A DNA stretch of 64,000 nucleotides from an uncultured Loktanella sp. (GCA_937132065.1 CAKZNT010000049.1:62001-126000), one strand, 5' to 3'; positions 50,823 to 59,423 are shown, counted from the stretch's first letter. A program made the numbers and translations. Notes: generated by a model from the sequence alone, not told the origin.

Positions 50823-50898
50823 ACTGCTCGATAGGTTTCTTGCCTGTATGAAACCTGCCTCAATAACTTTACGCCCGCCTTGTGCGGGCGTTTTTTTT
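50823..50898 (+). ncRNA. Proposed small RNA of about 76 nt
   Basis: The interval has no reading frame but has a promoter-like sequence just upstream and a strong intrinsic terminator: CGCCCGC (50872-50878) pairs with GCGGGCG (50884-50890), then eight T. A first hairpin, AGGTTTC (50833-50839) with GAAACCT (50850-50856), precedes it with loop TTGCCTGTAT. The terminator cannot serve any upstream plus-strand gene, because the gene to the left runs the other way. It could also be a leader of bdhA, whose start lies about 145 bp further on. Confidence 0.55.
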
Positions 50899-51040
50899 CG
50901 AGGTTTTGTTGGGTTTTCCAGACATTGCACCCGATGAGGGAATCGCTCGAGAATCGCTTTAAAAATTGGGCAGTTCGTCATGGCATTTGTGCGCACGACA
51001 TCTATATTTGATGACAACATTTAACCGAGTTGGAGAATCG

Positions 51041-51817
51041 ATGATGTCATTCATAGGAAAAACTGCCGTTATCACAGGGTCCAATTCGGGGATCGGCCTT
51101 GGCATTGCCCGCGAACTGGCCCGCGCTGGCGCGAATGTCGTCTTGAATTCATTCTCGGATCGCCCCGAAGATCATGCTGTCGCCGCAGAAATAGCTGCGG
51201 AGTTCGGGGTCGACGCGAAATACGTAGCTGCCGATATGTCAAAGGGCGCCGATTGCCGCCGTTTGATCGCGGAGGCGGGTGCTTGCGATATCCTGGTCAA
51301 TAACGCGGGGATTCAGTTTGTCGCGCCACTTGAGGAGTTCCCAGAAGACAAATGGGATGCGATCATTGCGATCAACCTTACATCTGCGTTTCACACAACA
51401 GCCGCTGCCTTGCCACAGATGCACGAAAAGGGATGGGGCCGCGTGGTCAACATTGCATCGGCCCACGGATTGACCGCTTCCCCTTATAAATCCGCCTATG
51501 TCGCGGCAAAGCACGGGATCGTTGGATTGACCAAGGTGACAGCATTGGAAACGGCGACAGATCCGATCACTTGCAATGCCGTCTGCCCCGGTTATGTGCT
51601 GACACCGCTGGTCGAGGCCCAAATCCCCGATACGATGAAAGAATACGGGATGGACCGCGAAACGGTGATCAAGGAGGTCATGCTTGCCCGCCAACCATCC
51701 AAGGAATTTGCGACCGTCGAGCAGCTGGGCGGCACGGTGAATTTTCTATGCTCGGATGCAGCGACCCAGATCACAGGCACAACGATTAGTGTCGATGGCG
51801 GGTGGACGGCGCTTTAA
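51041..51817 (+). CDS. bdhA: 3-hydroxybutyrate dehydrogenase
   Basis: This 258-residue short-chain dehydrogenase has the cofactor motif GSNSGIGLGIARELARAG, the NNAG strand motif (DILVNNAGIQFV), and catalytic Ser-Tyr-Lys in NIASAHG and SAYVAAKHG. The segments NAVCPGYVLTPLVEAQI and MLARQPSKEFATVEQLGG are characteristic of D-3-hydroxybutyrate dehydrogenases, which oxidise hydroxybutyrate from polyhydroxybutyrate to acetoacetate. GGAG is five bases before ATG 51041 and eight before ATG 51044; either is possible. It is a single gene, convergent with lysE by a 4-bp overlap. Confidence 0.9.
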   Translation: MMSFIGKTAVITGSNSGIGLGIARELARAGANVVLNSFSDRPEDHAVAAEIAAEFGVDAKYVAADMSKGADCRRLIAEAGACDILVNNAGIQFVAPLEEFPEDKWDAIIAINLTSAFHTTAAALPQMHEKGWGRVVNIASAHGLTASPYKSAYVAAKHGIVGLTKVTALETATDPITCNAVCPGYVLTPLVEAQIPDTMKEYGMDRETVIKEVMLARQPSKEFATVEQLGGTVNFLCSDAATQITGTTISVDGGWTAL

Positions 51818-52419
51818 GCGAGGAGCATTGCCGCGAGCGCCCACATCACGATGCCGATGAGCACATCAAGGACCTGCCAAGCGCGCGCCGATTGCATGAT
51901 CGGCGCAAGCAGGCGTGCCCCGTATCCAAGGCCGAAAAAGAACACGAATGACGATAAAACCGCGCCAATTCCAAAGGCATAGCGCTCGACGTTCATGTCG
52001 AATTTGGTTGAGATTGCGCCGATCAATCCTAATGTGTCTAGGTAGACATGGGGATTGAGCCATGTGAATGCAGCAGCGGTAGCGAGGGTGGCCCAGAGAC
52101 CTGCGGATTGCCCTGACAATTGCATATCGTAATTGCCCAGATAGGCCGCCCAAAGCCGCATCGCACCGTAGACGAAAAGAAACGCGGCCCCAGCCCATGC
52201 CATGACCTGAGGCAACATTGGCGCAGCTTCAACAATCACGCCAAAGCCAAGCACACCAGCGGTGATCAACAATGCATCCGAGGTGGCGCAGAGCAGGCAA
52301 AGCCAGAAGACGTGTTGGCGGATCAGCCCTTGGCGCAACACAAAGGCGTTTTGCGCGCCGATTGCCAGAATGAGCGAAAATCCCGTTGCAAAGCCCGTGA
52401 GGCCTGCGCCCAGCATCAT
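51814..52419 (-). CDS. LysE/ArgO-family amino-acid exporter
   Basis: This 201-residue membrane protein of the LysE superfamily has six hydrophobic segments. The N-terminal GFATGFSLILAIGAQNAFVL and the later FTWLNPHVYLDTLGLIG are the diagnostic motifs of the LysE/ArgO branch, which exports lysine and arginine. Its start overlaps the upstream DUF502 stop (ATGA, 52416-52419), so the two are translated together. No LysR-type argP gene is next to it. It converges on bdhA. Confidence 0.92.
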   Translation of the reverse strand: MMLGAGLTGFATGFSLILAIGAQNAFVLRQGLIRQHVFWLCLLCATSDALLITAGVLGFGVIVEAAPMLPQVMAWAGAAFLFVYGAMRLWAAYLGNYDMQLSGQSAGLWATLATAAAFTWLNPHVYLDTLGLIGAISTKFDMNVERYAFGIGAVLSSFVFFFGLGYGARLLAPIMQSARAWQVLDVLIGIVMWALAAMLLA

Positions 52420-53135
52420 CCCTTGCCCTCGCTGGGTCGGGATTTATCGTTTGGGTAAACAAGCCCTGCCGATATCACGAGCTTAGCGGCGTCTTCGACA
52501 CTCATATCAAGTTCCTTTATGTCAGAGCGGGGCAGAAAGAGCAGGAATCCCGATGTCGGGTTCGGCGTTGTCGGCAAAAAGACAGTGACAATCTCGTCGC
52601 CATCCATCAGTTTTTGGCGGACTTCGCCCTTAGCGGAGGTCGAAACAAACGCCACGGCCCATATTCCTTTGCGCGGATATTCAATCAGGCACGCCTTATC
52701 AAAGGAGGTATCGCGCTGTGAAAACACGGTTTCAGCGATCTGTTTCACGCCGTTGTAGATCGAGCGCACAACAGGCATCCGCTCGACGAAACCCTCGCCA
52801 ATGCGCAGGAACGAGCGCCCCATAATACCCTTGCCGATCCAGCCGACAAGCACCGTAAAGATCAGGAAGACAAAGACACCTATTCCGCGCACATTGACGC
52901 TAATCGGGTCGGCCCCATCGGCGCGGAAATAGTGGTTTATCAGTTCTTCGGGATGGTAGGCGCGCGGCACAAACGGCCAGACCCACGCGTCTACCCAACC
53001 CACAACAGTCCAGATCAACCAAAGGGTCAGCCCAATGGGCGCAACGATGATCAATCCCGCAAGAAAGTTCCCGCGAATACGCGCAATGATGCCACGCCGG
53101 TTCTTTTTGTCGTCAAGGGGCAAATCAGGCTGCAT
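52416..53135 (-). CDS. DUF502 membrane protein
   Basis: This 239-residue protein of the DUF502 family has two transmembrane segments near 28-50 (LAGLIIVAPIGLTLWLIWTVVGW) and 82-104 (GIGVFVFLIFTVLVGWIG), followed by a cytoplasmic domain with the family motifs PVVRSIYNGVKQIAETVF, FLPTTPNPTSGFLLFLP and SVEDAAKLVISAG. Function is unknown; plant relatives (LCV) are membrane-associated. It is coupled to the LysE exporter by ATGA. An 80-bp gap separates it from psuG upstream and probably holds its promoter. Confidence 0.9.
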   Translation of the reverse strand: MQPDLPLDDKKNRRGIIARIRGNFLAGLIIVAPIGLTLWLIWTVVGWVDAWVWPFVPRAYHPEELINHYFRADGADPISVNVRGIGVFVFLIFTVLVGWIGKGIMGRSFLRIGEGFVERMPVVRSIYNGVKQIAETVFSQRDTSFDKACLIEYPRKGIWAVAFVSTSAKGEVRQKLMDGDEIVTVFLPTTPNPTSGFLLFLPRSDIKELDMSVEDAAKLVISAGLVYPNDKSRPSEGKG

Positions 53136-53215
53136 TGCGGCTATCCAGTTAACTGTTTTGTATCACTTAGTGTGACACTTGCCGTCCCGCAAGGCTCCGC
53201 GTCAACACGCCATAT

Positions 53216-54133
53216 TCAGGCGGATTGTGCCACCATTTCGCGTGCAATTTGCGCCCCGAGGCATGCGTTGTTGCGCACCAATGCGATATTGGCGGTAAGC
53301 GAGCGGCCCTTGGTGAGCTCGAAAATCCGCCCAAGCAGGAACGGCGTGACCTGTTTTGCGCTGACATTTTGCGCCTCGGCTTCAGAGAGGGCTTGTGCGA
53401 TGACAGGCGCGAGCACGTCAGCGGGGATTTGCGCGTCAGCGGGAATCGGGTTGCAGATGAGTTGCCCCCCAGCAAGCCCCATTGCGCCGCGCATAATCTG
53501 CGCTTTGGCGATTTGCGCGGCGGTATCCATGCGCAGTGGCGCTGGCATGTCAGAGGTTGCCGACCAGAAAGCGGGCAGGGCGTCCTGACCATAAGCGATG
53601 ACGGGCACGCCCAGCGTTTCGAGCACCTCGAAGGTTTTCTCCAGATCGAGAATGGCTTTTGCGCCTGCGGCCACCACCGTCACAGCCGTTTGCGCCAATT
53701 CATGCAGGTCAGCGGAAATGTCAAAGCTGGTTTCAGCGCCGCGATGCACGCCACCAATGCCACCTGTCGCAAAGACAGAAATCCCTGCAAGCTGCGCGGC
53801 GATCATTGTGGCTGCGACCGTTGTTGCGCCATTCCCGCCCGTAGCGATACAGGCAGCGATGTCCGCGCGCGAGAGCTTTGCGACGTTTTGCGCTTGGCCC
53901 AATGAGTCGAGCTCATCTGCTTCCAGTCCGATGTGCAGCGTGCCGTTCATCACCGCAATCGTCGCAGGTGTCGCGCCATTGTCGCGCACGTCCTGTTCGA
54001 CGATCCGCGCGGTTTCTACGTTTTGCGGAAAGGGCATGCCGTGCGTGATGATTGTGCTTTCGAGGGCAACAATCGCTGTGCCGGCTTTGCGTGCGGCTGC
54101 AACTTCGGCGCTAAAGGTCATAGGAATAGTCAT
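53216..54133 (-). CDS. psuG: Pseudouridine-5'-phosphate glycosidase
   Basis: This 305-residue PsuG splits pseudouridine 5'-phosphate into uracil and ribose 5-phosphate. Conserved segments include VALESTIITHGMPFPQN, TIAVMNGTLHIGL, ATGGIGGVHRGAE followed by TSFDISADL with the metal-site aspartate, and the catalytic lysine region VVAAGAKAILDLEKT. Length matches the family. Its start overlaps the psuK stop (ATGA, 54130-54133), so kinase and glycosidase are produced together, giving the full path for reuse of pseudouridine from RNA turnover. Confidence 0.95.
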   Translation of the reverse strand: MTIPMTFSAEVAAARKAGTAIVALESTIITHGMPFPQNVETARIVEQDVRDNGATPATIAVMNGTLHIGLEADELDSLGQAQNVAKLSRADIAACIATGGNGATTVAATMIAAQLAGISVFATGGIGGVHRGAETSFDISADLHELAQTAVTVVAAGAKAILDLEKTFEVLETLGVPVIAYGQDALPAFWSATSDMPAPLRMDTAAQIAKAQIMRGAMGLAGGQLICNPIPADAQIPADVLAPVIAQALSEAEAQNVSAKQVTPFLLGRIFELTKGRSLTANIALVRNNACLGAQIAREMVAQSA

Positions 54134-55023
54134 AGGGGTGTTTCTCCAGATACGTAGGTGGCGGCAGCGTTGGATGCGCGCGTTAAGGCGTCGATACGGG
54201 TCATGCCTTGTGCTTCCGAGGCAATGTGGGCGGCCATGAAAGTATCGCCCGCGCCTGTCACGCGTGTGACCATGACGGCGGGCGGTGTGTGCGTGATGAT
54301 GTCGCCATCTGTCCCCTCGGCCGCAGCATTGCCGCCATCGGTGACCAAGACGCGGTGCGCGCCCCGTTTGAGCAATGCAGCGGCGCCAAGAGCAGAGGTG
54401 TCGAATGTGGTTTGACAGAGCAGCCCTGCCTCTTCGAGATTGACATAGAGGGTCGCGCTCGGGTGGTTCATCAGGGCAAGCAATCGCTCCGCTTTGCCGG
54501 GTGAGGCGGGGGCGACACGCAGGTCGGCGTTGGCAAACAGTGGCGATTTGGAAATGGTCTGAAGCAGCTCTTTGGTCAAGTTGCCATCCAGTGCAACTGT
54601 GCCGCTGTAGGGCGCATCAAGCGAGCCGAGCCGTCCGTCGCCCATGGGTCGCAAAATCTTGTCACCCGCCGCCTCGAGAGAGTGGGCATCTGCAATAGCG
54701 GCGATCAGCCCGTTGGCACCCTCGATTGCCATATAGACATCTGTGGGCAGATCGTCAGAGCGATAGAGAAAATCTGTGACAAGGCCCATGCGGATTGCCT
54801 CGGCCATCAACTCTTCGCCCTCTGCGTCCCGCCCGATGGCTGACAACAGGGCAGGGCTCATACCAAAGCGGCGCAGCGTCATCGCGATGTTCATCGCAAC
54901 ACCGCCCGGAAGCCGTGTGATCCGCCCGGGGACGTCTGATCCGACCTTCATGTGGCTGGCGGCGCGCCCGATCACATCCCATAGGACGGACCCGATGCAG
55001 AGTATGTTAGCTGTCTGTGTCAT
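54130..55023 (-). CDS. psuK: Pseudouridine kinase (PfkB family)
   Basis: This 297-residue PfkB-type carbohydrate kinase begins NILCIGSVLWDVIGRA, has GGVAMNIAMTLRRFG for substrate binding, and ends with the PfkB catalytic signature TRVTGAGDTFMAAHIA. Position directly before psuG, with an ATGA overlap, identifies it as the kinase that phosphorylates pseudouridine. No dedicated nucleoside transporter (PsuT-like) is in the window. The gene precedes the DUF4198 gene's 3' end by 36 bp on the same strand. Confidence 0.9.
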   Translation of the reverse strand: MTQTANILCIGSVLWDVIGRAASHMKVGSDVPGRITRLPGGVAMNIAMTLRRFGMSPALLSAIGRDAEGEELMAEAIRMGLVTDFLYRSDDLPTDVYMAIEGANGLIAAIADAHSLEAAGDKILRPMGDGRLGSLDAPYSGTVALDGNLTKELLQTISKSPLFANADLRVAPASPGKAERLLALMNHPSATLYVNLEEAGLLCQTTFDTSALGAAALLKRGAHRVLVTDGGNAAAEGTDGDIITHTPPAVMVTRVTGAGDTFMAAHIASEAQGMTRIDALTRASNAAATYVSGETPL

Positions 55024-55059
55024 CCCATGCTTTTGGCGTAGCTGTGCGGCGTGTGCAAG

Positions 55060-55857
55060 TCATGGTGCTTGGAAAGTCAGATTTGCCCAAAGCGTTTCGT
55101 AGACCGCACCTGTCGCGCTTGCGTTGTTCTGGGATGGTTCGCGCAAGACGACCGCATCGGCCATATAGCTATGCCCCGATTTCACGGGGATCGTGGCTAT
55201 GCCGTTCCCATCTGTGCGCAGATAAAACGAGGTGACGCTATCGCTCGGCGATTTTTCAAAGATCTCGATCTGGCTGTTGGCGCGCGCATCTGCCTTGTAA
55301 AAGAGCTGGACCTTTACCCCTGATGAAAGATCGTCGGTGTAGGGGTTGGTCAACGCAACAATTTCTGTTTCAAGCCCGATCCGCCGATCCGACCCCTCGC
55401 TGTTGCCAACGCCGATCAGGGTTTTGGAATAGCGCGCATATAGCTCCTTGAAGTCTTCTGTGGGTAAGCCACGTTCCAAGTGACGGGGCAGCAGGTCACC
55501 GAGGTCTTTATGCGTGGCAAAGCTTGCGAATTTTTCCCATGTTTCATAGCTCACGATAGAATAGCGGGCCTGATATGCGATGACGTTCAGCCCTTCGTTG
55601 ATGGCTTGCGTGTCAAGGGCAGGGGTGTCACCAGCACGTCCTGCAACATCAATTGACTTGCCGCCTGAAAACGCCTTGAAGTGAACAAACCGCTGGGTCA
55701 GGTAGGGTAAAATCACGCCTTCGAAATCCTGACCATTGACAATGTTTGCCGCAAGCCTAGCGTTAGGAGATACCTGATAGGCGAGGGGTTCCAACCAGAA
55801 CTCGTGGCCTGAAACCGGACCCGCTAGTAGTCCAAGCAAAAGAGCTAATTTACGCAT
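55060..55857 (-). CDS. DUF4198 periplasmic protein (nickel/cobalt-uptake associated)
   Basis: This 265-residue secreted protein has a signal peptide (MRKLALLLGLLAGPVSG) and then HEFWLEPLAYQV, the histidine-containing N-terminus diagnostic of DUF4198. Ig-like segments follow (VKVQLFYKADARANSQIEI and a carboxypeptidase-regulatory-like TDGNGIATIPVKSGHSYM). Family members accompany nickel or cobalt transporters as periplasmic components. ATG 55857 has AAAAGGA about nine bases upstream, good evidence for this start. It is divergent from a HupE/UreJ-family gene, which supports a metal role. The two proposed ATGs overlap by two bases. Confidence 0.85.
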   Translation of the reverse strand: MRKLALLLGLLAGPVSGHEFWLEPLAYQVSPNARLAANIVNGQDFEGVILPYLTQRFVHFKAFSGGKSIDVAGRAGDTPALDTQAINEGLNVIAYQARYSIVSYETWEKFASFATHKDLGDLLPRHLERGLPTEDFKELYARYSKTLIGVGNSEGSDRRIGLETEIVALTNPYTDDLSSGVKVQLFYKADARANSQIEIFEKSPSDSVTSFYLRTDGNGIATIPVKSGHSYMADAVVLREPSQNNASATGAVYETLWANLTFQAP

Positions 55858-57196
55858 GTTATCGTCCTTTTCTATCTTCATCAAACTGCGCCTTGTCCGC
55901 CTATTGTCAAGCGCCCTCTTGTTTATGTTCACGGCTCTGTCATCAGCGACCGCCCACGAAGTGCTGCCGTCAATCGCGGATATGACCCGCGAAGGCGACA
56001 CGTTGACATTCGATGTCCGTCTCAATCTGGAAACCTTTGTCGCGGGCATTGATATGAGCAGTATTACTGACACCGAAAATGCGACCGGGGCTGCGAGCTA
56101 TGACGCGTTGCGCGCGCTGCCGCCCGCCGATCTTGATGCAGCGTTTCGTGATTTCTGGCCACAAATGGCCGCTGGAATCAGTATCGTTCTGGATGGCACG
56201 CCAGTCACGCCCGTGCTGACCGCGGTTGAGGTTGGTCCCCTAGGTGATATCGAAGTGACCCGCCCGTCAAATATCAGCTTCGAGGCTGAGATCCCGCAAG
56301 ATGCGCAATCTGTTCAAGTCGGTTGGGCGCCTGAATTCGGTGTTTTGGTCTTGCGTCAAATCGGCGTTGATGCCCCATATGACGGCTATCTTGAGGCTGG
56401 CGCAAAGTCTGCCGAGATCGCCCTCGCTGGCGGGAATCAGGCGACAGGTTGGGAGACCTTTGTGCGCTATATCCCGATCGGTTTTGATCACATTGTGCCC
56501 AAGGGTCTGGACCACATCCTTTTCGTGCTCGGCCTGTTTTTCCTCTCGGCGCGTATGCGTCCGCTCTTGCTGCAAGTTTCGCTCTTTACGCTGGCTCATA
56601 CGATCACTTTGGCGCTTGCCGCGCTTGGCATTGTCACGATCCCGGGCAGTATCGTCGAGCCGCTGATTGCGGCCTCGATTGTCTATGTCGCTGTCGAGAA
56701 TATATTCATGAGCCACCTTAGCCGCTGGCGTCCCTATATTGTCTTTGGCTTCGGGCTTTTGCACGGTTTGGGCTTTGCGTCCGTATTGGCTGAATTCGGC
56801 CTCCCTGAGGGTGCATTTGTGCCCGCGTTGATCGGCTTTAACATTGGTGTTGAAGTGGGGCAGCTTGCTGTGATCGCCGTGATGTTCTTGTGCGTCTGGC
56901 AGGCCTTGCGCGTTGATCGCGGCAAGAACGAGGCATCGCAAGGCTTCGTGCTTTATGGTGTTTTGATCGCAGCAACGGCGACCCTTATCTGGCTGAACCC
57001 GAGCGTGATCACCGCGGCAATCGACGCGCCTGTTTGGCTCTTTGGTGGGCCGTTGCTTGCGGTGTTTGTGCTTTGCCTTGGCTCGATCCAGTTGCGCGAT
57101 CATTTGGAAGCGTATCGCCGGATCGTGGCCGTGCCAGCCTCCGCAGCGATCGCATTTGTTGGCGCATACTGGTTCGTTGAGCGGGTTTTCTTGTAA
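55856..57196 (+). CDS. HupE/UreJ-family membrane protein
   Basis: This protein of up to 446 residues has a signal peptide ending SSATAHE, a periplasmic domain of about 200 residues, and then a HupE/UreJ_2 membrane domain of about seven segments. That domain begins FDHIVPKGLDHILFVLGLFFL and includes FTLAHTITLALAALG and GLLHGLGFASVLAEFGLP, whose histidines are typical of nickel/cobalt carriers. The N-terminus is uncertain: ATG 55856 has no ribosome-binding site and clashes with the divergent gene's start; non-ATG codons near 55886-55904 or ATG 55925 are alternatives. Likely a metal permease working with the DUF4198 protein. Confidence 0.85.
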   Translation: MLSSFSIFIKLRLVRLLSSALLFMFTALSSATAHEVLPSIADMTREGDTLTFDVRLNLETFVAGIDMSSITDTENATGAASYDALRALPPADLDAAFRDFWPQMAAGISIVLDGTPVTPVLTAVEVGPLGDIEVTRPSNISFEAEIPQDAQSVQVGWAPEFGVLVLRQIGVDAPYDGYLEAGAKSAEIALAGGNQATGWETFVRYIPIGFDHIVPKGLDHILFVLGLFFLSARMRPLLLQVSLFTLAHTITLALAALGIVTIPGSIVEPLIAASIVYVAVENIFMSHLSRWRPYIVFGFGLLHGLGFASVLAEFGLPEGAFVPALIGFNIGVEVGQLAVIAVMFLCVWQALRVDRGKNEASQGFVLYGVLIAATATLIWLNPSVITAAIDAPVWLFGGPLLAVFVLCLGSIQLRDHLEAYRRIVAVPASAAIAFVGAYWFVERVFL

Positions 57197-57210
57197 ATCG
57201 CCGTAAAATA

Positions 57211-57314
57211 TTGCCGTCGGAGGCATCACCACTTGCCACCGACGGCAACACCCGCTAAAGCGCGGCTACGAAATCCCCAGACGGGGGCGGGTCTTTTGGG
57301 GAGAAATCCCAAAA
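57211..57314 (+). promoter_or_regulatory. Two hairpins between hupE-like gene and rpsB
   Basis: TTGCCGTCGG (57211-57220) pairs perfectly with CCGACGGCAA (57239-57248), extended by GGC/GCC inside. A second hairpin is TTTTGGG (57294-57300) with CCCAAAA (57308-57314). Neither has a U-tract. The first may end the hupE-like transcript; one or both may be leader structures of rpsB. Confidence 0.45.
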
Positions 57315-57385
57315 TATCCACCGGTTGTCGCAATCCAGCGCCTTCACCCTCCGTCCTAGGTTAAAACCGGAAAAGGAAGACTGAC

Positions 57386-58147
57386 ATGGCTCTACCCGAG
57401 TTCACCATGCGCCAATTGCTTGAAGCAGGCGTTCACTTTGGCCACCAGACAGCGCGCTGGAACCCAAAGATGCAAAACCACATTTACGGTAGCCGCAACG
57501 GCATCCACATCATGGACCTGACACAGACAGTGCCAATGCTGGACCAAGCGTTGCAGGTTATCCGCGATACTGTCGCTAAGGGCGGTCGCGTTCTTTTTGT
57601 TGGCACAAAGCGTCAGGCGCAAAAGCCTGTTGCTGATGCTGCAGAGCGTTGCGCACAGTTCTACATGAACCACCGCTGGCTCGGTGGCACACTCACAAAC
57701 TGGCAGACTGTTTCCCAGTCCATCAACCGCCTGAAGGCGATTGACGAAGCATCCGACAACGGTTTCGCTGGCCTCACCAAGAAAGAGCGTCTTGGCATGG
57801 AGCGTGAGCAGGGCAAACTGCAGGCGTCTTTGGGCGGTATCCGCGAAATGGGCGGCGTGCCTGACCTGATCTTCGTCATCGACGTGAACAAAGAAGACCT
57901 CGCAATCCTTGAAGCCAAGAAGCTTGGCATTCCTGTGATCGCGGTTGTCGACACCAACTGTTCCCCAGACGGCGTAGACTACGTCATTCCTGGCAACGAC
58001 GATGCGGCACGCGCAATCGCGCTTTACACCGACCTCGCAGCACGTGCAGCCCTTGACGGCATGCAGGCTCAGCTTGGCGCCGCTGGCGTTGACATGGGCG
58101 CGATGGAAGAGTTCGCAGAAGAAGTTGTTGCGGCTGAAGCTCAGTAA
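57386..58147 (+). CDS. rpsB: 30S ribosomal protein S2
   Basis: This 253-residue S2 starts [20 protein letters not shown] and shows the family signatures [31 protein letters not shown] and [21 protein letters not shown]. It ends in an acidic tail. AAGGAAG stands nine bases before ATG 57386. The gene is followed by tsf, the universal order. Hairpins in the 189-bp upstream interval could mediate autoregulation by S2, as known in other bacteria, but the structure is not one I recognise. Confidence 0.98.
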   Translation: MALPEFTMRQLLEAGVHFGHQTARWNPKMQNHIYGSRNGIHIMDLTQTVPMLDQALQVIRDTVAKGGRVLFVGTKRQAQKPVADAAERCAQFYMNHRWLGGTLTNWQTVSQSINRLKAIDEASDNGFAGLTKKERLGMEREQGKLQASLGGIREMGGVPDLIFVIDVNKEDLAILEAKKLGIPVIAVVDTNCSPDGVDYVIPGNDDAARAIALYTDLAARAALDGMQAQLGAAGVDMGAMEEFAEEVVAAEAQ

Positions 58148-58167
58148 GCTTTGCGAAACTGATACGG

Positions 58168-58186
58168 GGCAGGGGAGATCCCTGCC
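58168..58186 (+). other. Hairpin between rpsB and tsf
   Basis: GGCAGGG (58168-58174) pairs with CCCTGCC (58180-58186) around a five-base loop. It may act as an attenuator or processing site that sets the rpsB:tsf ratio. Confidence 0.5.
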
Positions 58187-58222
58187 TCGACCCTATTTGA
58201 ATTCCGTAAATGGAGACTTAAA

Positions 58223-59095
58223 ATGGCTATTACCGCTGCAATGGTAAAAGAACTGCGCGACAGCACTGGCGCAGGCATGATGGACGCGAAAAAAGCGTTG
58301 ACTGAAAACAATGGCGACATGGAAGCATCCGTTGACTGGCTGCGCACCAAGGGTCTTGCAAAAGCTGCCAAGAAATCCGGCCGCACCGCCGCAGAAGGCC
58401 TTGTTGCTGTCGCAGTATCGGGTGGCAAGGGCGTTGCTGTTGAAGTGAACTCCGAGACCGATTTTGTTGCGAAAAACGCCGACTTCCAAAAGATGGTTGC
58501 GGGTATCGCACAGGTTGCTTTGACAGTGAACGACACTGACGGCCTGAAAGCGGCTGACATGGGCGGCAAGTCCGTTGAGCAGACCGTAACAGACGCTGTT
58601 GCGATCATCGGTGAGAACATGTCCGTGCGCCGTATGTCCGTTCTGGAAGGCGATGCGGTTGTGTCTTATGTGCACAACGCTGCTGCGACTGACATGGGCA
58701 ACATCGGCGTTCTTGTGGCTCTTAAGGGCGACAACGAAGCATTTGGCCGTCAGGTCGCTATGCACATCGCTGCGGTGAACCCTGTGTCATTGTCCGAGGC
58801 TGATCTGGACGCGTCCGTTGTTGAGAAAGAAAAGAACGTTCAAATGGACATCGCGCGCGAATCTGGCAAGCCAGAAGCCGTGATCGAGAAAATGATCGTT
58901 GGCCGTATGAAGAAATACATGGCGGAAGTGACCTTGCTGAACCAGCAATTCGTTGTGAACCCTGACCTGACTGTTGGCGCTGCTGCAAAAGAAGCTGGCG
59001 TTGAGATCACTGGCTTCGCCCGTGTTGAAGTTGGCGAAGGCATCGAAGTTGTAAAAGAAGACTTCGCAGCTGAAGTAGCAAAAATGAACGGCTAA
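58223..59095 (+). CDS. tsf: Elongation factor Ts
   Basis: This 290-residue EF-Ts recycles EF-Tu. It starts [20 protein letters not shown] (UBA-like N-terminal domain), has [20 protein letters not shown] leading to TDFVA, the key contact with EF-Tu, and the core and coiled-coil regions to the end. Length is normal. GGAG is about ten bases upstream of ATG 58223. It is the second gene of the rpsB-tsf operon and is closed by a strong terminator. Confidence 0.98.
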   Translation: MAITAAMVKELRDSTGAGMMDAKKALTENNGDMEASVDWLRTKGLAKAAKKSGRTAAEGLVAVAVSGGKGVAVEVNSETDFVAKNADFQKMVAGIAQVALTVNDTDGLKAADMGGKSVEQTVTDAVAIIGENMSVRRMSVLEGDAVVSYVHNAAATDMGNIGVLVALKGDNEAFGRQVAMHIAAVNPVSLSEADLDASVVEKEKNVQMDIARESGKPEAVIEKMIVGRMKKYMAEVTLLNQQFVVNPDLTVGAAAKEAGVEITGFARVEVGEGIEVVKEDFAAEVAKMNG

Positions 59096-59118
59096 TCGCC
59101 TTTCAACAAGTTAATTTA

Positions 59119-59150
59119 CGGCCCGCGCGTTCAAACGTGCGGGCCGTTTT
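59119..59150 (+). terminator. Terminator of rpsB-tsf
   Basis: CGGCCCGC (59119-59126) pairs with GCGGGCCG (59139-59146); inner pairing extends the stem to about 12 bp with a TCAA loop, followed by TTTT. Confidence 0.85.
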
Positions 59151-59221
59151 CGTTCGACCTTCGTGTGTGGTCAGCCATAGAATTGCCTGAGACGTATTTC
59201 GATTGTTTGGGGTAGGGGCCC

Positions 59222-59395
59222 CGCATACGCGGTGTCACCACGGCGCATCACCGTGTCGTGGGATGGGGACAGGAAGTGGTGATGTCCGTGGCCGCGGGTC
59301 GCCTTGCCTGAAAATTGTCAGGGTTCCGACCCGCTGTTCCCAGGCCTTAGGCCACCACTCACGGAACCGTTACATCTTGCCACCTGACGTAGCGT
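59222..59395 (+). ncRNA. Candidate structured RNA, 6S RNA-like rod
   Basis: This gene-free interval folds by eye into one long rod of about 173 nt. Nested pairs are CGC/GCG, ACG/CGT and GGTG/CACC at the base (59222-59234 with 59381-59394), CCGTG/CACGG (59251-59255 with 59360-59364), GTGGCC/GGCCAC (59288-59293 with 59350-59355), GCGGGTCG/CGACCCGC (59294-59301 with 59327-59334) and an apical CCTGA/TCAGG. A large asymmetric internal loop lies between the lower and upper stems. Size and layout match 6S RNA, the sigma-70 holoenzyme decoy. Strand is uncertain, since a rod pairs on either strand. I did not see a clear promoter. Confidence 0.45.
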
Positions 59396-59398
59396 CAC

Positions 59399-59423
59399 GA
59401 AAGTATGGTAATCCATACCTTTC
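59399..59423. other. Inverted repeat next to the 6S-like element
   Basis: GAAAGTATGG (59399-59408) and CCATACCTTTC (59413-59423) form a near-perfect palindrome, one base longer on the right arm. It could be a weak terminator for the RNA on the plus strand or for the luxR gene on the minus strand, or an operator. Confidence 0.4.

Noticed and set aside
56267-57232. A 321-codon minus-strand open frame opposite the HupE-like gene
   Set aside because: Highly charged shadow of membrane-segment codons; the plus strand encodes a clear HupE/UreJ protein.
59222-59395. Cobalamin riboswitch, RNase P RNA, tmRNA or SRP RNA as identity of the structured interval
   Set aside because: No B12 box, no RNase P P4 core, no tmRNA tag frame and no SRP apical GGAAG loop in the expected context were found; the rod shape fits 6S better.
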